A stretch of 64,000 nt of DNA from the NCBI GenBank assembly GCA_014871385.1, contig CM026427.1, positions 3,328,366 to 3,392,365 on the forward strand, given 5' to 3'. The translations under genes were made by a program, and so were the position numbers. Numbering within the stretch: position 1 is the stretch's first letter; each line of letters opens with the position of its first letter. The notes beneath the pieces were generated by a model. It searched no databases. It saw only the letters and a list, made by a program, of their open reading frames with translations, and had not been told where the DNA came from. This document shows positions 1 to 12,799 of this stretch, one piece after another. This DNA is from Ceratodon purpureus. Its lineage: Eukaryota > Streptophyta > Bryopsida > Pseudoditrichales > Ditrichaceae.

Positions 1-2200
1 TCATGGTATTTTATAACTTATGGAATAGGTTCTTAAAGTTTTTTTTATCCAAATTGCCTTTTCCAATTTTAATCAAGGTCTAATGAATTTATATTTAACA
101 TTCATAGTTTAATGCTTTAATTGAAAGTAGATCATTTCTAAAGGTTTGTGGAAATATTATTATTTTTTCAAACTTTGAAGAAGAAGTTATACTACTTGAA
201 ATGTTTTTTTTTAAAATACAAACAATTTTGGCAACCATGCTAAATCCTTCAACTATGTATAAGAATTTTGATATAAATACGACCTAGCATGGTCATCTTT
301 ATGATTGTCTAAAAATAACCTTTTGTTAATGCATCAACTTTGCTTCTAGAGGAGTCAAAAAAATTTCAAAATGTTAAGCATGGTGCATAAAATTGTCTAT
401 TGTGAACAGACTATAGTTTGTTTTTGTTTTTTATATTAAATGTTTTCAAAACAATTGAGTTCAAAAAAATTAGAATGTGTTTGATATTTTTTTATTCCTC
501 CTTCTATTCCAAGACCCTTCTGAATATGCCATGCACCACTACTACATTTAAAATTTTATACACAAGTACCTAACATAAATAGATTGCAACGATGAAGAGT
601 TGAAACTTTGCAAATATTTTAGTCTATAAGGATTTGAAATTTGTTGACTATAAATATAAAAAAATCTAATAAAATTGTTCTTCACTTTAAATGATATAAT
701 TTTTCAATGTGTACGGCCAATAATTTTAAAATTAGTGACTCACAATCCTTTAAAAGCCTTCAATAGTTTACAATAGGTTCTATGGCCATAAATATATTAA
801 TTTTTTTTTCCAATGTTGACATGTGTACTTCAAACAATAGAATTGAAAAAATTAAGGAGAGATTTATTTAAAATACTTTAGAGATTAACATTTTTAAGTC
901 CTTTCATTACTATGTTCAAAAACTGATTAAAACCATTATAAAGTATTTCTTGGCTCATATCCTTGTACCATGATGAAAGAGTGATTTTGTATTTTGTTTT
1001 GGAATTTGGCAATCACTTTTCAAAAATCTTACAGAACATCAAATGTAGTCTATATTTGGAAATTCTCTACACTAAAAGATTATTTTGGTTCCAAATAGTT
1101 TTTAGACCAAATCAATAGGTTATTCAATTTTCCCTGCAATTAATTAATACATTTGTAGAGGACTTGGTCCACTTTGATCCCTTTAATGCTCTAGGTGTCA
1201 AGAACATGAAAAGCCATGCCTATAAAATGACTTGTTTTCTACACAAAAACCTCATTCCACTTGCAGAAGGGCAAAATCTGTCATTGAGGAAGTAGACCTT
1301 TTTGTCTCTTCTATCTTTTAATTTTAAATGACATATAGCCCCTTTTTAGCAATATTTAGTTTATTTTTGGAATTAAAGATTAGAATAATCCATTTATTTT
1401 TTTTAAAATAACCTTTACATTCTTTCAAATTTTCTTATCTATATTGTAAAAAAACATGTCCATCTGTTTGTTCCTTCCACAAGGAGCTTTTCATAGAAAC
1501 ATATTGTATGTGCTTTTTCAAAGTTTGCAACTTTTTTTTACTACTTGTTTTTTATTAGGTATAATTTTAAACCTTAAGCTCATATAACCAATGCAAAAAT
1601 ACTATTGCACACTATATGAAAATTCTATGTATTTAATTTCACAAAATATTCATTTTAACTTACAACTCTTTTTTTCTTGGTTCCTTCTAAACAAACTCAT
1701 AAATTATTTTCTAAAGTCACATTTAAAAAAAATCAGATTTTAAGAAATATATCTAATATTTTTAAATATATTATATTTTTTAATTTTTTTAAAAAGTGAC
1801 TTTGGATTTTATTATTCCATTGTAATATAAATTATTTGAAATTTATAACAATTTTATTGATGTAGATATATCTTGATAGAGTCAATGTATAATTTTGTTT
1901 ACAAAATAGATTTATAATGACGTATGTAGATGATTATATATTGATGGTGGCCAATAGTTCATCTCATAATTTAGTTTTTTTATTTTATTTTAAATTTAAT
2001 ATATTCATCGACAATAAAATTAGAAGGATTGATTAAGCCCCTCAATAGATGCCGTGCTTTGAGTTTCTTTGTTATCAGGAGAAGGACAAGGTTTATTGCC
2101 ATCGTATTCCAAATCATATCATATACACTTTAGATATCATCCACTACTTATGCTATTTCTTCCTCTGTTTGGACCATATAACTTTTAGACCACATTGATA
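1..2200. other. AT-rich intergenic DNA, no gene seen
   Basis: No open reading frame with coding character is visible on either strand. The stretch is made of A/T runs. Around 1920-1980 it contains a degraded copy of a motif that recurs near 5815-5880 and 13570-13650 (a 'gattatatattg...ggtggcaat...tagtt' type sequence), so part of it is probably old dispersed repeat. Confidence 0.6.
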
Positions 2201-2513
2201 ACAAAAAATTAGTGAGGATTGATTCCAATATTTTTGATGATTCATTCATACTTTATAAGAACATTTGGATGAACTCACAGATGATTTCATTATGCCTTTT
2301 TTAAATATCATTTACTAGAGGTACGCAATGTTATGCACAACCGTTGACGAAAATCATAATCCATCATGTCCTTTGGTACAAACTCCATATTTTTAATTTG
2401 AAGATAAATTAAAATATTACACAATGAAGTTTCTAATGCGGCACTCGCAAGAGAAGTGTGAAGTCACAGATTTAGGAAGTAAATAAATAAATGTATATTT
2501 AGCTGTATCTTTA

Positions 2514-2654
2514 GGAAATTGCAAGCAAGGCTAGATTGACGACGATTACAACGATGCTGATGCCGAGAACAACTCTGATCATTTGGGTCAAACATTGGTG
2601 GTACATCACTTTCTGAGAGAGAGAGAGAGAGGGATTGTCATCTGATTCCATCTT
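2514..2654 (-). CDS. Small single-pass membrane protein ORF, uncertain
   Basis: A minus-strand frame starting at the ATG near 2652 would encode about 46 residues. It has a short acidic/Ser-rich start (MESDDNPSLSLSQ) followed by a strongly hydrophobic C-terminal segment (residues about 24-44, VVLGISIVVIVVNLALLAIS). A (CT)n-AG tract lies inside it, so it could instead be a 3' exon preceded by a splice acceptor. No family is recognised. The surroundings are repeats, so it may be a chance frame or a transposon remnant. Confidence 0.25.
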
Positions 2655-3299
2655 GAGTGTTTTCAAGGCATTTGATAAGATCAGGTTAGTAAGCAACCTT
2701 TAGTTTTAGCCTGCCTCTACAACAACCTACGCCTTCCAATTCCTTTTGTAATTTTCTTGGGTAAAAACCCTCTCCAAGTACCTTGTTGTCGAAATTAAAG
2801 TAAAGTTAAAAACAAAATTACTTGTTTTTTGAATGATAATTTGTAGTGTGTAAAATTTGAAAATTTCTTGAAGACCACTTTGTATAAAAAAATCCAAATT
2901 GAAAATCTAAACTAACATGTAAGAAATGAAAGGCACTCATATAAAAATAAAATAAAATAAAATTTACATTACACAAAAAATGAATGAAGCCAAGTTTTGC
3001 TTTTGTTATTAAAATATGCCAATCGATTTTTAAATATTGTTTGAAATTAATTTTGCAATAACCTTTTGAATTGCCATCTATATAATCTATATAACCTTTC
3101 AAACAACCTTTCAAGTTTCCAACTCCAACTTCAATCTCTTCTTTCTTTTCTCAACCATTTAGAACCAATGACGACGACGACGGTCACGACGTTGATTTTT
3201 CTTCATATTTCTCTAGGATAAAACCCTCTCTAAGTTCCTTGTTGACGGAATTAAGATAAGATTTTTTCATAAAGAAGTTGGAAAAAATGTTAAACATAC

Positions 3300-3920
3300 T
3301 CTTCTATTCCTGTCGAAAAAACCCTCCTCTAGCTACATCGGCAATTGTTCCGGCGCTTATCTCCAATTGCGAGGAAGAGGAGGGTGACGCGATCTCAAGT
3401 GAGGGTACGATCGGAGGAGGAGAATTTGCGATTGCAAGGAGAGGAGTAGCGATGGCGATGTGAAACCTTAGCGGGAGGTGGAGCGGGGGAATGGGGTCCG
3501 ACGCAAATGCAAGCAGGAGGACCATGAGGGAACATTCAATGGAAAGTATTGCAACATGGAAGGAAGAAGTTTACACATATGATGAGGTGATGAGATGAAT
3601 CAAGGGGAATGAGAAGGGCAGAAAGTTGCAAGTGGGGGAAGGAGGGAGTGTGCATGAGCTTATTTTAAAGAGGGTGGTTGTTGGTTGTTTGAGGGGGAGG
3701 GAGTATGGAGGTGAAATATTAAACATGGGGGCTACAGAAGGGGTGCAGTGAAGAGGGGGTGTAGTCAAGGCGCACTTCTCAAGGGAAGAGGGGGTGTGTA
3801 ATGAAGAGGAAGGATTCATGAGGGAGATGAGGGTAGAGTTTTTATATATTGCACTTACTCTTGTGTTTAAGGAGAATGAAGAGTAGTAGTAGTACATAAG
3901 CTTACTTGACGCCACCGTGG
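3300..3920. other. GC-richer patch without a clear gene
   Basis: A purine-rich segment (G/A-rich on the plus strand) stands out from the AT-rich surroundings. Open frames exist on both strands, but their composition follows the purine bias and no motif is recognisable. It may be remnant of an inserted gene or repeat. Confidence 0.35.
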
Positions 3921-5259
3921 CTGTTGTACTACATGTTCACTTTCCTTTTCTCATTTCTTATCTCTTCTTCTCAAATGAAATGAACATACGCACAATGATG
4001 TTCTCTCTCATGTTTGTTTCTCCTTTGAGTGATTTTTCTTTTCTGTTGACTTGTTGTGCGCATACATGTTGTCTTGCATCTATATGACTTCACACTTCTC
4101 TTGCGAGTGCCGCATTAGAAACTTCATTGTGAATTATTTTAATTTATCTTCAAATTAAAAAATATAGAGTTTGTATCAAATGACATGATGGATTATGATT
4201 TTTGTTGACGGTTGTGCATAACATTGGGTAGCCCTAGTTTTTTAAAGACCAATCTTGAACTAGTCAATGTAAATTCTATTTTGCCAAAGTTTTACATACT
4301 TGAGTCTTTGTAATTTTAGTGTGAAAAATATTCTATTAATATGAAATCTAATTAATAAAAATGACAATAACTTCATGAGCAATCTACTAAAAATTCTTGA
4401 TGGATATAAGCTCCATGCGCAAGGAGATTTGAAAAGGATTTATTTTTATTTTTTATGTATCTAATATGGATCAAAGAATTTAGTGAAGATTGATTCCAAT
4501 ATTTTTGATGATTCATTCATACTTTACAAAAATGGATGAACTCACAAATGATTTCATTATGCATTTTTAAAATATCAATTACTAATGAAATTATATAACC
4601 ATTTAAAGAGATTTCCAAAAATATAATCAAGATTTCTTCATAGAGAATTTGAGAAAAATGTCAAACATACTTTAAAATATTGAATCTTTAATCTTATATT
4701 TATTAATAAATAAAAAACCTATATTTATATTATAAAAAATAATGTCCATGTGTCACTTTCCATTCGTTCCGTCACAAAGCAATGTGACAAAAAATCTTAG
4801 ATGAAACATTTATGTGTCTTTTCAAAACAGGCAACCAAGGGTTATTTGTACATTTTTTTAAAATTCCCTAATTACTTTCAATGTGTCTTTTTAATACTAT
4901 TGTCTTATTTTAAGATCTTGTATACTTTCACACAATGCGCATTATAAATGCATTCATAATTTCTTTTTTAAATCCTAAAACTCTTGAAAGATTAAAAATT
5001 AGCTAAATTCTATATATATTCTTAAAATATAAACTTAGAACATGGACTTAATAGTAAATGCAAAAATTGTGGATTTTGCAACCTTCAACAAGAAAAAACT
5101 CAAGGAAATGTTTTTCTGCAAATCATACTAATAAAACTTGCTTCTTTTGCCACTTCGTCGGATGCGATGAAATGGTTTAGGCAATATCATAGTTAGTACA
5201 AATGAGATGGGACTGTGCAAAACAGACTTTCCGAATCAACGGATCCGAAGATCGGGACG

Positions 5260-5479
5260 TCACCTCGGCAAGCAGCATATAACTGCATCAAGATTCTCAA
5301 CCTGCATCATTGAGCACATCATTAGCACATGTTAGTAGACTGCAAGGTGATTAAAATTTCAAAGGAGTCACACTACATAATCAAGCAAAAAAATGACATT
5401 TTAAATGCATGCTGAACTACAACTTAAATAGAGATGTACTTACCATGGAAGTGACGTAGAAGAGGAGGAAAAGAATCAT
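5260..5479 (-). CDS. Candidate two-exon micro-peptide gene
   Basis: On the minus strand an ATG at 5479 opens a 36-nt hydrophobic exon (MILFLLFYVTSM) that ends at a consensus donor (ATG|GTAAGT at 5444/5443). A matching acceptor (GATGCAG|GTTGAG) lies at 5301, and the frame continues for 13 codons to TGA at 5260 (VENLDAVICCLPR). The product would be 25 residues: a signal-like hydrophobic stretch and a short Cys-Cys tail. The splice sites are good but the coding length is tiny, so this may be chance or the 5' end of something larger. No family is recognised. Confidence 0.25.
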
Positions 5480-5814
5480 CTTGGGAGCACTATATGCAGA
5501 CTCATATGCAAGCACAGAAACATGTATGAAAGTTTAGAAAAAAATGATGAAGCGAACAACCAACAAAAGTGAAAGAGAGTTTAGAATGAGATGAAGTGCA
5601 ATGGGTAGTTGAGATTTTAGATAGGGGAGGGCGCTTGTTTATACACCATGATTTTTAAAGGCCCTTACCGAAGCAGCTTGCCCAGTCACTGTAGCTAGTA
5701 ATAAAGTGGGATGCTGCAACTGTTGGGCCAACCCCACATCCATGAAGTGTTTCTTCAAAGTGATGTATTAATTATATTTGTATATTGTATATCTTTATAA
5801 TTACTAATATAATG

Positions 5815-5880
5815 GTTATAGTTTGCCGCCAAGGGCGTCAATGATTTGCGGTAGCCAATAGATCACCGCATAGTTTAGTT
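5815..5880 (+). repeat. Dispersed repeat fragment (copies at 1.9 and 13.6 kb)
   Basis: The segment containing 'ggcgtcaatgatttgcggtag' followed by 'caccgcatagtttagtta' has a close relative at 13575-13650 ('ggcactaatgatttgcggtgg' then 'aaccgcatgatctagtta') and a weaker one at 1925-1980. These look like ends or fragments of one AT-rich transposon family. Confidence 0.45.
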
Positions 5881-7080
5881 ATAAAATTAAAAATATTTTT
5901 TGGCCAATTCCATAACAAACCTTACATAAAACCAACTTTTTGTGTTTTTCAAAATATACAATTAATTTTGCTATTTGAAAGGTTATACATGTATTGTTTG
6001 AAATTCTTCAATTATTTTCTATGTATCTTTTGACACATGATTTATATTTTATATGTTTGTATATCTTCACATCTTACATATTATAAATGCATTCATGATT
6101 TTAATTTAATTTTAAATCTTGAGAATCTTGAAAATTACTATAAGTTTGAATCTAAAAGTAATATAATCAACTCAAATATGATTTAACTCGTATATTTCTT
6201 TTAAAAGTCTATCTGTATTCCAATTATGAAGCCCCTTTTCCAAAAGGATTTTACTTTTTGATTATTTAATGGAAGATGTATTAATTTGTGTGGATTGATC
6301 TAAATTAAATCATGTTTTAGGTGATAACTTTATGTTGCGACTCTGAAGCTGCACTTGTGTTGGAGTTGAAGGTGAGACTCTTTGTCAATGACAAAACTTG
6401 CAAGGCGTCTCTCTTTGAACTTGGACATCGTCTATCTAAGGCATGCAGGAGTGAAGAGGCATATTATGAGAATTCTATAAAGTTTTGTGTGTATTTTCAC
6501 AAAATGTACATTTTAACATGCTTTCATGACTTTTTCTTGATTGTATTTTTTGTATCAATTAAATTAATAAGAACTTAATTTTTTTGATTTCATCAAAATT
6601 TGAATTATTTAGAAGTTATAATTACTTGTCAAAGCAATGCTACCTTGATACAATAGATATATACGGGTTTTTAATGTATAGAAATGTATATGTGTTAGAG
6701 CTTAAGGTGCCAATGCAAATCATTGGCATGTAGACCACCATGTAACATAATTTTTTTGAAATTTGTTTGGTCTATAATTTAGAGTATAAAAAATTGAGGT
6801 TGTTCTACAAAAAACCTTGTGTGAAAGCTAATTGATGTGTTTTTTCAAAACATACAACTTATTTTACTATTTTTATAATTGTTAAAAATTATAAAATTAA
6901 CCAAACAATATACACCAAGTCTTGATTTAATGGTTATTGCAACCTTAATGAATCCACAAATATAGAATGGTATAAATTTCGGGGTGGACTATTATTGCTT
7001 ATTTAAAGGTTTTTTTTATGTATTGTTTGAAAATCTTTAAGTCAGTTATTAAAGATTTATTGAAAAAATCAACATTTATA
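5881..7080. other. AT-rich intergenic DNA
   Basis: Nothing with coding character is seen apart from a short frame at 6321-6440 that has no recognisable motif. The stretch is dominated by A/T runs. Confidence 0.5.
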
Positions 7081-7109
7081 TGCTTATTAATATCTTAATA
7101 TAATAAATT

Positions 7110-7440
7110 CATTGTTCCGTCAACGAGGAACTTGGAGAGGGTTTTTGGAGATAAAGAAAAATCACTGTCGTGGCCATTGTAGCCGTCGTCGTCGTCATGT
7201 ACTTTGGTATTATTGGTCCTATATGGTTGTGAGAAGAAAGAAAAGATTGAAGTTGGAGTTGGAAACTTGAAAGGTTTTTTTAAAGGTTATATAGATTATA
7301 TAAATGGCTATTCAAAGGTTATTTCAAAAGTTATTTCAACAATATTTAAAAATCAACTTTTAAAACAAAAACAAAGCTCAACTTCATTTTATTTTTTTGT
7401 ATATTTTATTTTATTTTATTTTTATATGAACATCTTTCTT
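7110..7440 (-). repeat. Inverted copy of the 2930-3260 repeat
   Basis: Read on the plus strand, this segment matches the minus strand of 2930-3260. It shares the 'ccgtcaacgaggaacttggag' start, the (CGT)n-like tract, 'gaagttggagttggaaactt' and the 'ggttatatagattatat' block, in the same order. The two copies are about 4.2 kb apart in inverted orientation, with scattered substitutions and indels. Confidence 0.7.
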
Positions 7441-7513
7441 TATAATTTAACGTATTGACTATTAAAATTTCAATTTATATTATTTTGAAATTTTAGCAAA
7501 TCCTTCTGCTTTA

Positions 7514-7516
<3 letters not shown>

Positions 7517-7595
<79 letters not shown>

Positions 7596-7616
7596 TATAT
7601 ATAGATATATATATAT
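7517..7616. repeat. (TA)n microsatellite
   Basis: About 100 bp of almost pure TA dinucleotide, with two G interruptions near its 3' end. It sits inside AT-rich non-coding DNA. Confidence 0.95.
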
Positions 7617-10589
7617 ACACATACATATCAAGTAGTAGAAAGGATTGCCATGTTTTAAAAGATATTAAAATTAGATTTGAGATAAGATTTTTGTATTATA
7701 TATAATTATTATATTTCTACTACTCCATATATATATGCAACTTTTTTTTTTCACTTGATTATTAAATCAAAGATCAAATTAAAAATGGGTCAACATATTA
7801 TATTTTATTATATTTTAGATTATTAAGAAGATATAATAATTTTTCTTATGGATATAAATCTTCACGGAGTAATGTGTAAATATTTTTATCTCAAAGAAAA
7901 AAAATATGTAGTGGCCTATTAACCTCTACAAATCATTGGTGACTACAATTCCAATGTGTTATCATTTCTACAAGCCAACATAAATCTATATTATGAAACA
8001 TTAATACACTCACTTTAAAAAGGGATTTTTGCACAAACAAAGTAGTTATAGTTGTAGTTATTGTAATATAATTTATTACAATAGAGTTATAAATTTTAAA
8101 ATCAAACCTTATTTACTTAAAGGATTTCATTGACTTCTAAAGATTAAAAAAACAAAAAATGTACGTTAAATTGTAAATTTTAGAGAAAAAATATACATCT
8201 TTTAAATATTGTAACGGCATTTGAGCCACCCAAATAATTCGCGCTTAGGTAACCATTTTGAATTCATTTCTTTAAATCAATACAATAAAACTATACATTA
8301 AAGAATTATACATCCACTTTATCATTTTATTATATTTCATTTTTACATAAACACCTTTCATTTTTTAAATTCAAATTAAAAAATTATGATTTTTGTCGAC
8401 GATTGTGCGTAGCCCTAGTTTTTTTATTAATATTAAAAATCTTTAAAATCAAAATAATTAGTTGAGTAGTATATTTTTTTATAAATGTAAAATTTGAAAC
8501 TAAATCTAATATAGTTGATGTGAAAGAACTTCAACACATTGTCACAATTTCATATAATTTTTGTGAATATATTCTTGATATCTGCATTCATGTTTTTTTC
8601 ATAAAATATCTTAAAAATCTAAAATTTTAAAAATGATATTACAATGTAACTCACTTGGAAGCTATTACTTCTTTATTTTTGTAAAAACATCATGGTAAAG
8701 TCAATGTATAAATATATATTTCATTATACAAATTATTAATTACTTATAAGTGATAAATAAATTTTTGTTTTGTAAATTACTAGTGGGACCCGTGCCGTTG
8801 AGCACGTTGTCATTAGATTAATATTAAGGACTTTTAGAAAATTTAAAATTAAATATGAAGTATATTATATCCATTCCTCTGTGATGGATTTTGAATTCAC
8901 ATAGACAGTACTGGTTTATTTTACACGGCTGTCTTTGTTGAATCCCACGAACATATACTGCATGGTGTATATACCCTAGTGAACTTAATTACAGGTTCAT
9001 GACTATGATGTTGGCTTATAAGACTGTGTTCAGTTAGCCACCAGAAGTGTGTGCAAGCACAATTGACTTACAGTCAGCATATTCTATATTACAGTCAACA
9101 TATTATATGGTTTAGGCATACAAGAACCTTCTTTTAAGTGTGTAAATAAATTTGTATTAATCCATCTACAATTTTAAGATAACTCTAATAAAAAATTAGT
9201 AAAAATTTACATTAGCACTCTATGTAATTTAGTAATATCAATTTTTATTTTGAAATTTATAAATACTAAAAATTAATTTCATATTAATACTTGTATTTTA
9301 ATTTATTTTTTATTGAGTAGTAATTTGCAATAATATATTGAATAGTATATATTTTTGGAATAGTAAATGGAAAAAAAGAAACAAAGATCTGAAATTTTGA
9401 AAAAAAAAAAAAATGGAATTTTTATTGCAACAAAACTTATGAGATACTGTAAACGGATTTTCCTCAAATTGATGATTTAGAAACAACAAACGTGATGTCC
9501 AGAGCATAGAGTCTGAGCTTGCAATTGCAAACACTTCACTGGCGCCATTCTATCCTCTTGAGCTCCTTAATGTGATACAGCAGATGATTCTCAATCAGTC
9601 AATATGTTCACCAATTGTGAAAGTGGAACCACAAAAAAACAAAACCTAAGTGCATTTCAAGAATCGTTGACAGTCAATCATTGCAATTCATAATCAACAC
9701 TGTGACCATAGCAATGTCAACAGATCCTTCTAAATTCTCACAACACTCTAAGAAATCACAAATTAAAAATATAAATAAAATATAAATCTCCAAACCGCTC
9801 CAAGACCTACACCAGAATCCACTACTCAGTGACTGTTCAACAAAAGAGAGGAAAAACAAACTTAAAAAATATATTAAAAAAATAAATCTCAAAATCCTAT
9901 CTACAGAAGATAACAACAGCTCAAACAGCAGAATGAGCTTCAAAGCCATAGCTCAAACAGTAAAACAATTGGATCCTCCAAATGGCGGACCCCTCCGGCA
10001 CTGTACCTAATTCCAACTCCCCTTTAAAATGCCATATAATACACCTCACACAACTCACATCTCTATTCATTCATTCTCTAATCCACCATCTCACAACAGC
10101 TCAAAACTCCATCACCCTAACGTCAAACCAATCCAACACAGTGCACCTCCCAGCTACCACGAACGCCACAAACAAAACTCCCAGAAAAACCTCGACAAAT
10201 AACAGAAATGCTCCCCCACACTCCACGTCGCTAATCAAACACATTCACAGTACCATAACCAGAATGGCCATTCAACTCATTCCACCGCAATATCACCAAG
10301 AGCACAAAACACCACAAACTCCAACAAACTCCTAGTCAAGCTCCCAGTGAACATCCTCCAGAATTGGATCAACACAAGCAAGCGAGGGATTGAGAGCGGA
10401 ATGACTTACGAGAAATGTCGAGTCGCACGGCTATCGTCCGGGAGCCTCACTCCATGAAACTGGAACCCGACGAGAGCAGTGAAGCTGAGTCCACAAGTGC
10501 AAACGAAAAAGCTTAAGCGGTGCAACTGAACCAACGAACACCACAAAGTCCAGGCAGACACAGTCCACGACTCCACCAAGCTAGCAACT
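7617..10589. other. AT-rich intergenic DNA
   Basis: No convincing gene is seen. A near-palindromic 'gtgggacccgtgccgttgag' motif at about 8784 resembles end motifs of plant transposons. A poly-T tract on the minus strand lies near 9400. From about 9550 the sequence becomes less AT-biased, leading into the PEX14-like locus. Confidence 0.5.
10090..10121 (+). repeat. 32-bp direct repeat, left copy
   Basis: An exact 32-bp sequence beginning 'ctcacaacagctc' and ending 'tcaccctaac' recurs at 12464-12495. The two copies flank the recognisable PEX14 exons 2-5. Confidence 0.85.
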
Positions 10590-10597
10590 TTGGTTGC

Positions 10598-12732
10598 CTA
10601 AAGTAAACATGGGACGGGAGAGAGCTCACCAAGGATGAGGCAGCGCTTCTGGAGTGCAATCTGAGCACAATCTGGGCGCAGTCTGGGCCAACCTAGCGCC
10701 TTGGCGAGGCGGATAGAACCAAGTGTTGTTGTAGGAGTTAATCTCGAGCTGCTGTTATTGTAACCGTAGTTGTTGTTGCTATTATTGTTAACAACATCCC
10801 GCATGCCTGAGAGAGCAGATTTCAGCTCAAGGGTTTGGGTTTCCAAAGCTTTGATTATGCTTCCCAGCTGCAGACTTTCTGAACACACAATACACACAAA
10901 GGAAAGAAAAAGAAAAAAACACAGCTTAGCACCACCTTTTAATCCACAAACACACGCTGGAATCCTGCAGTGAAAGAAACTGGTAGCAGTAAAGGAGCCT
11001 CGTACACTGGCCAAGAGGTCATAACAGAGAAATCATCCAACAAACCCAAGACGTTGGAGATCTACCTTTAGCTCTGGCATGAGAAAATTCACGCATAGCT
11101 GCAGCCACTTCAGAAGCAGCGGCAGCGGCAGCATTACCTGCTAGTGCAGCTTCATTTACAGGTGGCTCAACAGGTAGTCCTTCGGTATGTGGAGATATCT
11201 TTTTATCCGTTTCACCGTCATCTAGAAGAATACTACGCACCCACGATTTGAACTTTGGAAGTATATACGCCTGAATGCTTGAACAGTGCAAACTCAATGA
11301 GTACACTTTCGAACAAATATTGTGGATAGAAACTTCCTGCACTAAGAACTATCATGACCTTCAAACCACGTGCATCATCATCCTATACCACTATACACGT
11401 AATCCTCCAAGCAAACGCATGACAAACCCAGTTCTCAATACGTGTGGTGATGAATTGGACAAAAAGGTGAAACTACACTGTCTGTCCCGCTTTATAAAAT
11501 AACACCTCAATTAAGCCATGTAATACACACCTTTGTTTCAACTCCTGCGCCGGCACTTGCTGCCACAATTACCCCCAGACCAAGCAGCTTCTGCCCCCAG
11601 CTCAATTCACGTGGTTTCTGTGCTACTACCACTTGCTGAGCTGGGGCAATAGGCTGGGATGAGGGAGCCTGCGCTTGCACATCTGTTAAAACCATAATAT
11701 GTTAGAACGCTTTGACAACGCAGTGTCCCTGCATTTTTGCCAAACATAAGACTCGGCCTTTCCTGTGTGCAGACGACAACTTCAACAGCACGCAGGGAGT
11801 CAAAACGGATAAAATACCTTTCGCTGCCGCAGCAGTTGCAGCTGCCTCTGAAGATGAGGGATCCTGAGCAAACGACAAGCCACGGTTACTAATTCCTTTA
11901 ATCAAAATGGCAAAACCATCTTGAATATCAATCACCACAGTGATGCAAAAAAAATGTTGTCACACCCCACATTGTTCATTTCCGTCATGTGAAAACACCA
12001 GATGCTTTGCAAACAATATGTTAAGTTGGAATAACACAAACGCCATTACTCCTATTTCATTAGAGCTAGGAACCCAAATTAACCCAAATATTTGCTGCAC
12101 CACTAACCCCAGTTTCAGAAAACAACCCCTAAAGACCTGCTTGCAAACTACTTCCAGGATTTCCAAGCATTCTCTACACCGAGCCAGTAAGAAAAATACC
12201 GGAACCATGCGGAAAGGTTCATCAGTCTCCTCTCCTGTCAGCCCCTTCCTCTCTAAAAACGACCGTCGATGGACAATGGGCGACCCCCGAACTTTGGGAT
12301 GCGAAAGAAACTTGACAGCATTGACTACTTGATCTTCCCGAATCGGTTGCGTCTCCAATTTCCACGGATCCGCCTTCGGCTTCTCTACACCCTCTACCGC
12401 CACTCCGGCCCCAGTCTCTGCACCACACAACCATCCACAAGATCAAAAAACCATCACCCTAACCTCACAACAGCTCAAAACTCCATCACCCTAACCCATA
12501 GAGCTCATCGAAATTGCCCCAAAGCATGCTGCATGTGCATGGAAGTCGTAGCGTGGAGGCGGATCAGGTAGCACTGCAAGAATGTGTCGCCTTTTTTCTC
12601 CATCAAACCGTTCGCAACTGCACCCTGCGCGCCACCATTGCCGTAGCGGTCCCCAAGGCACATGTTAAAGGTGTGAGTTGTCTCCTCGACGGATTCCGGC
12701 GTGGAACCGTCGAGTGAGACATCCATGCTCAT
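10598..12732 (-). CDS. PEX14: PEX14-like peroxisomal docking protein, C-terminus missing
   Basis: PEX14 docks PEX5-cargo receptors at the peroxisomal membrane. The minus-strand exons are consistent in phase: a possible first exon 12732-12624 (MSMDVSLDGS...), then about 12415-12200, 11863-11818, 11682-11531, 11270-11066, and from 10878 onward. The second exon carries the conserved N-terminal PEX5/PEX19-binding helix region (AVKFLSHPKVRGSPIVHRRS). The fourth has the single membrane segment (LLGLGVIVAASAGAGV). The fifth has KFKSWV and an Ala-rich stretch. The sixth has a coiled-coil-like LETQTLELKSAL and an Asn-rich tract. The usual long C-terminal third of plant PEX14 was not found downstream, and the motif after the helix is altered (EETDEPFRMVP where EEIDEAFRRVP is usual). 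It is probably a truncated gene or captured fragment, although its splice phases are intact. Confidence 0.7.
12464..12495 (+). repeat. 32-bp direct repeat, right copy
   Basis: Exact second copy of 10090-10121. It falls between the putative PEX14 first exon and the exon with the conserved helix. A 13-bp part (ccatcaccctaac) occurs a third time directly before it at about 12450. Confidence 0.85.
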
Positions 12733-12799
12733 TTGTATAATAGATTACTTTGGCAAGGTATATCATTTAATTATACAAGCCATTAGTTACTTATAAGTG

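Larger units (their letters stand above)
2211..4577. repeat. Repeat mosaic: direct and inverted duplications
   Basis: About 105 bp at 2211-2316 recurs in direct orientation at 4472-4577. About 140 bp at 2330-2470 recurs inverted at 4085-4225. About 330 bp at 2930-3260 recurs inverted at 7110-7440. A 35-bp motif at 2766-2800 is repeated in direct orientation at 3220-3256. The pairs are diverged by substitutions and small indels, which points to old insertions or rearrangements of dispersed repeats rather than one recent duplication. Confidence 0.65.

Noticed and set aside
8780..8810. GTGGGACCCGTGCC...GAGCACG as a Helitron or other element end
   Set aside because: The hairpin-like motif resembles plant transposon ends, but no partner end or coding content was found.
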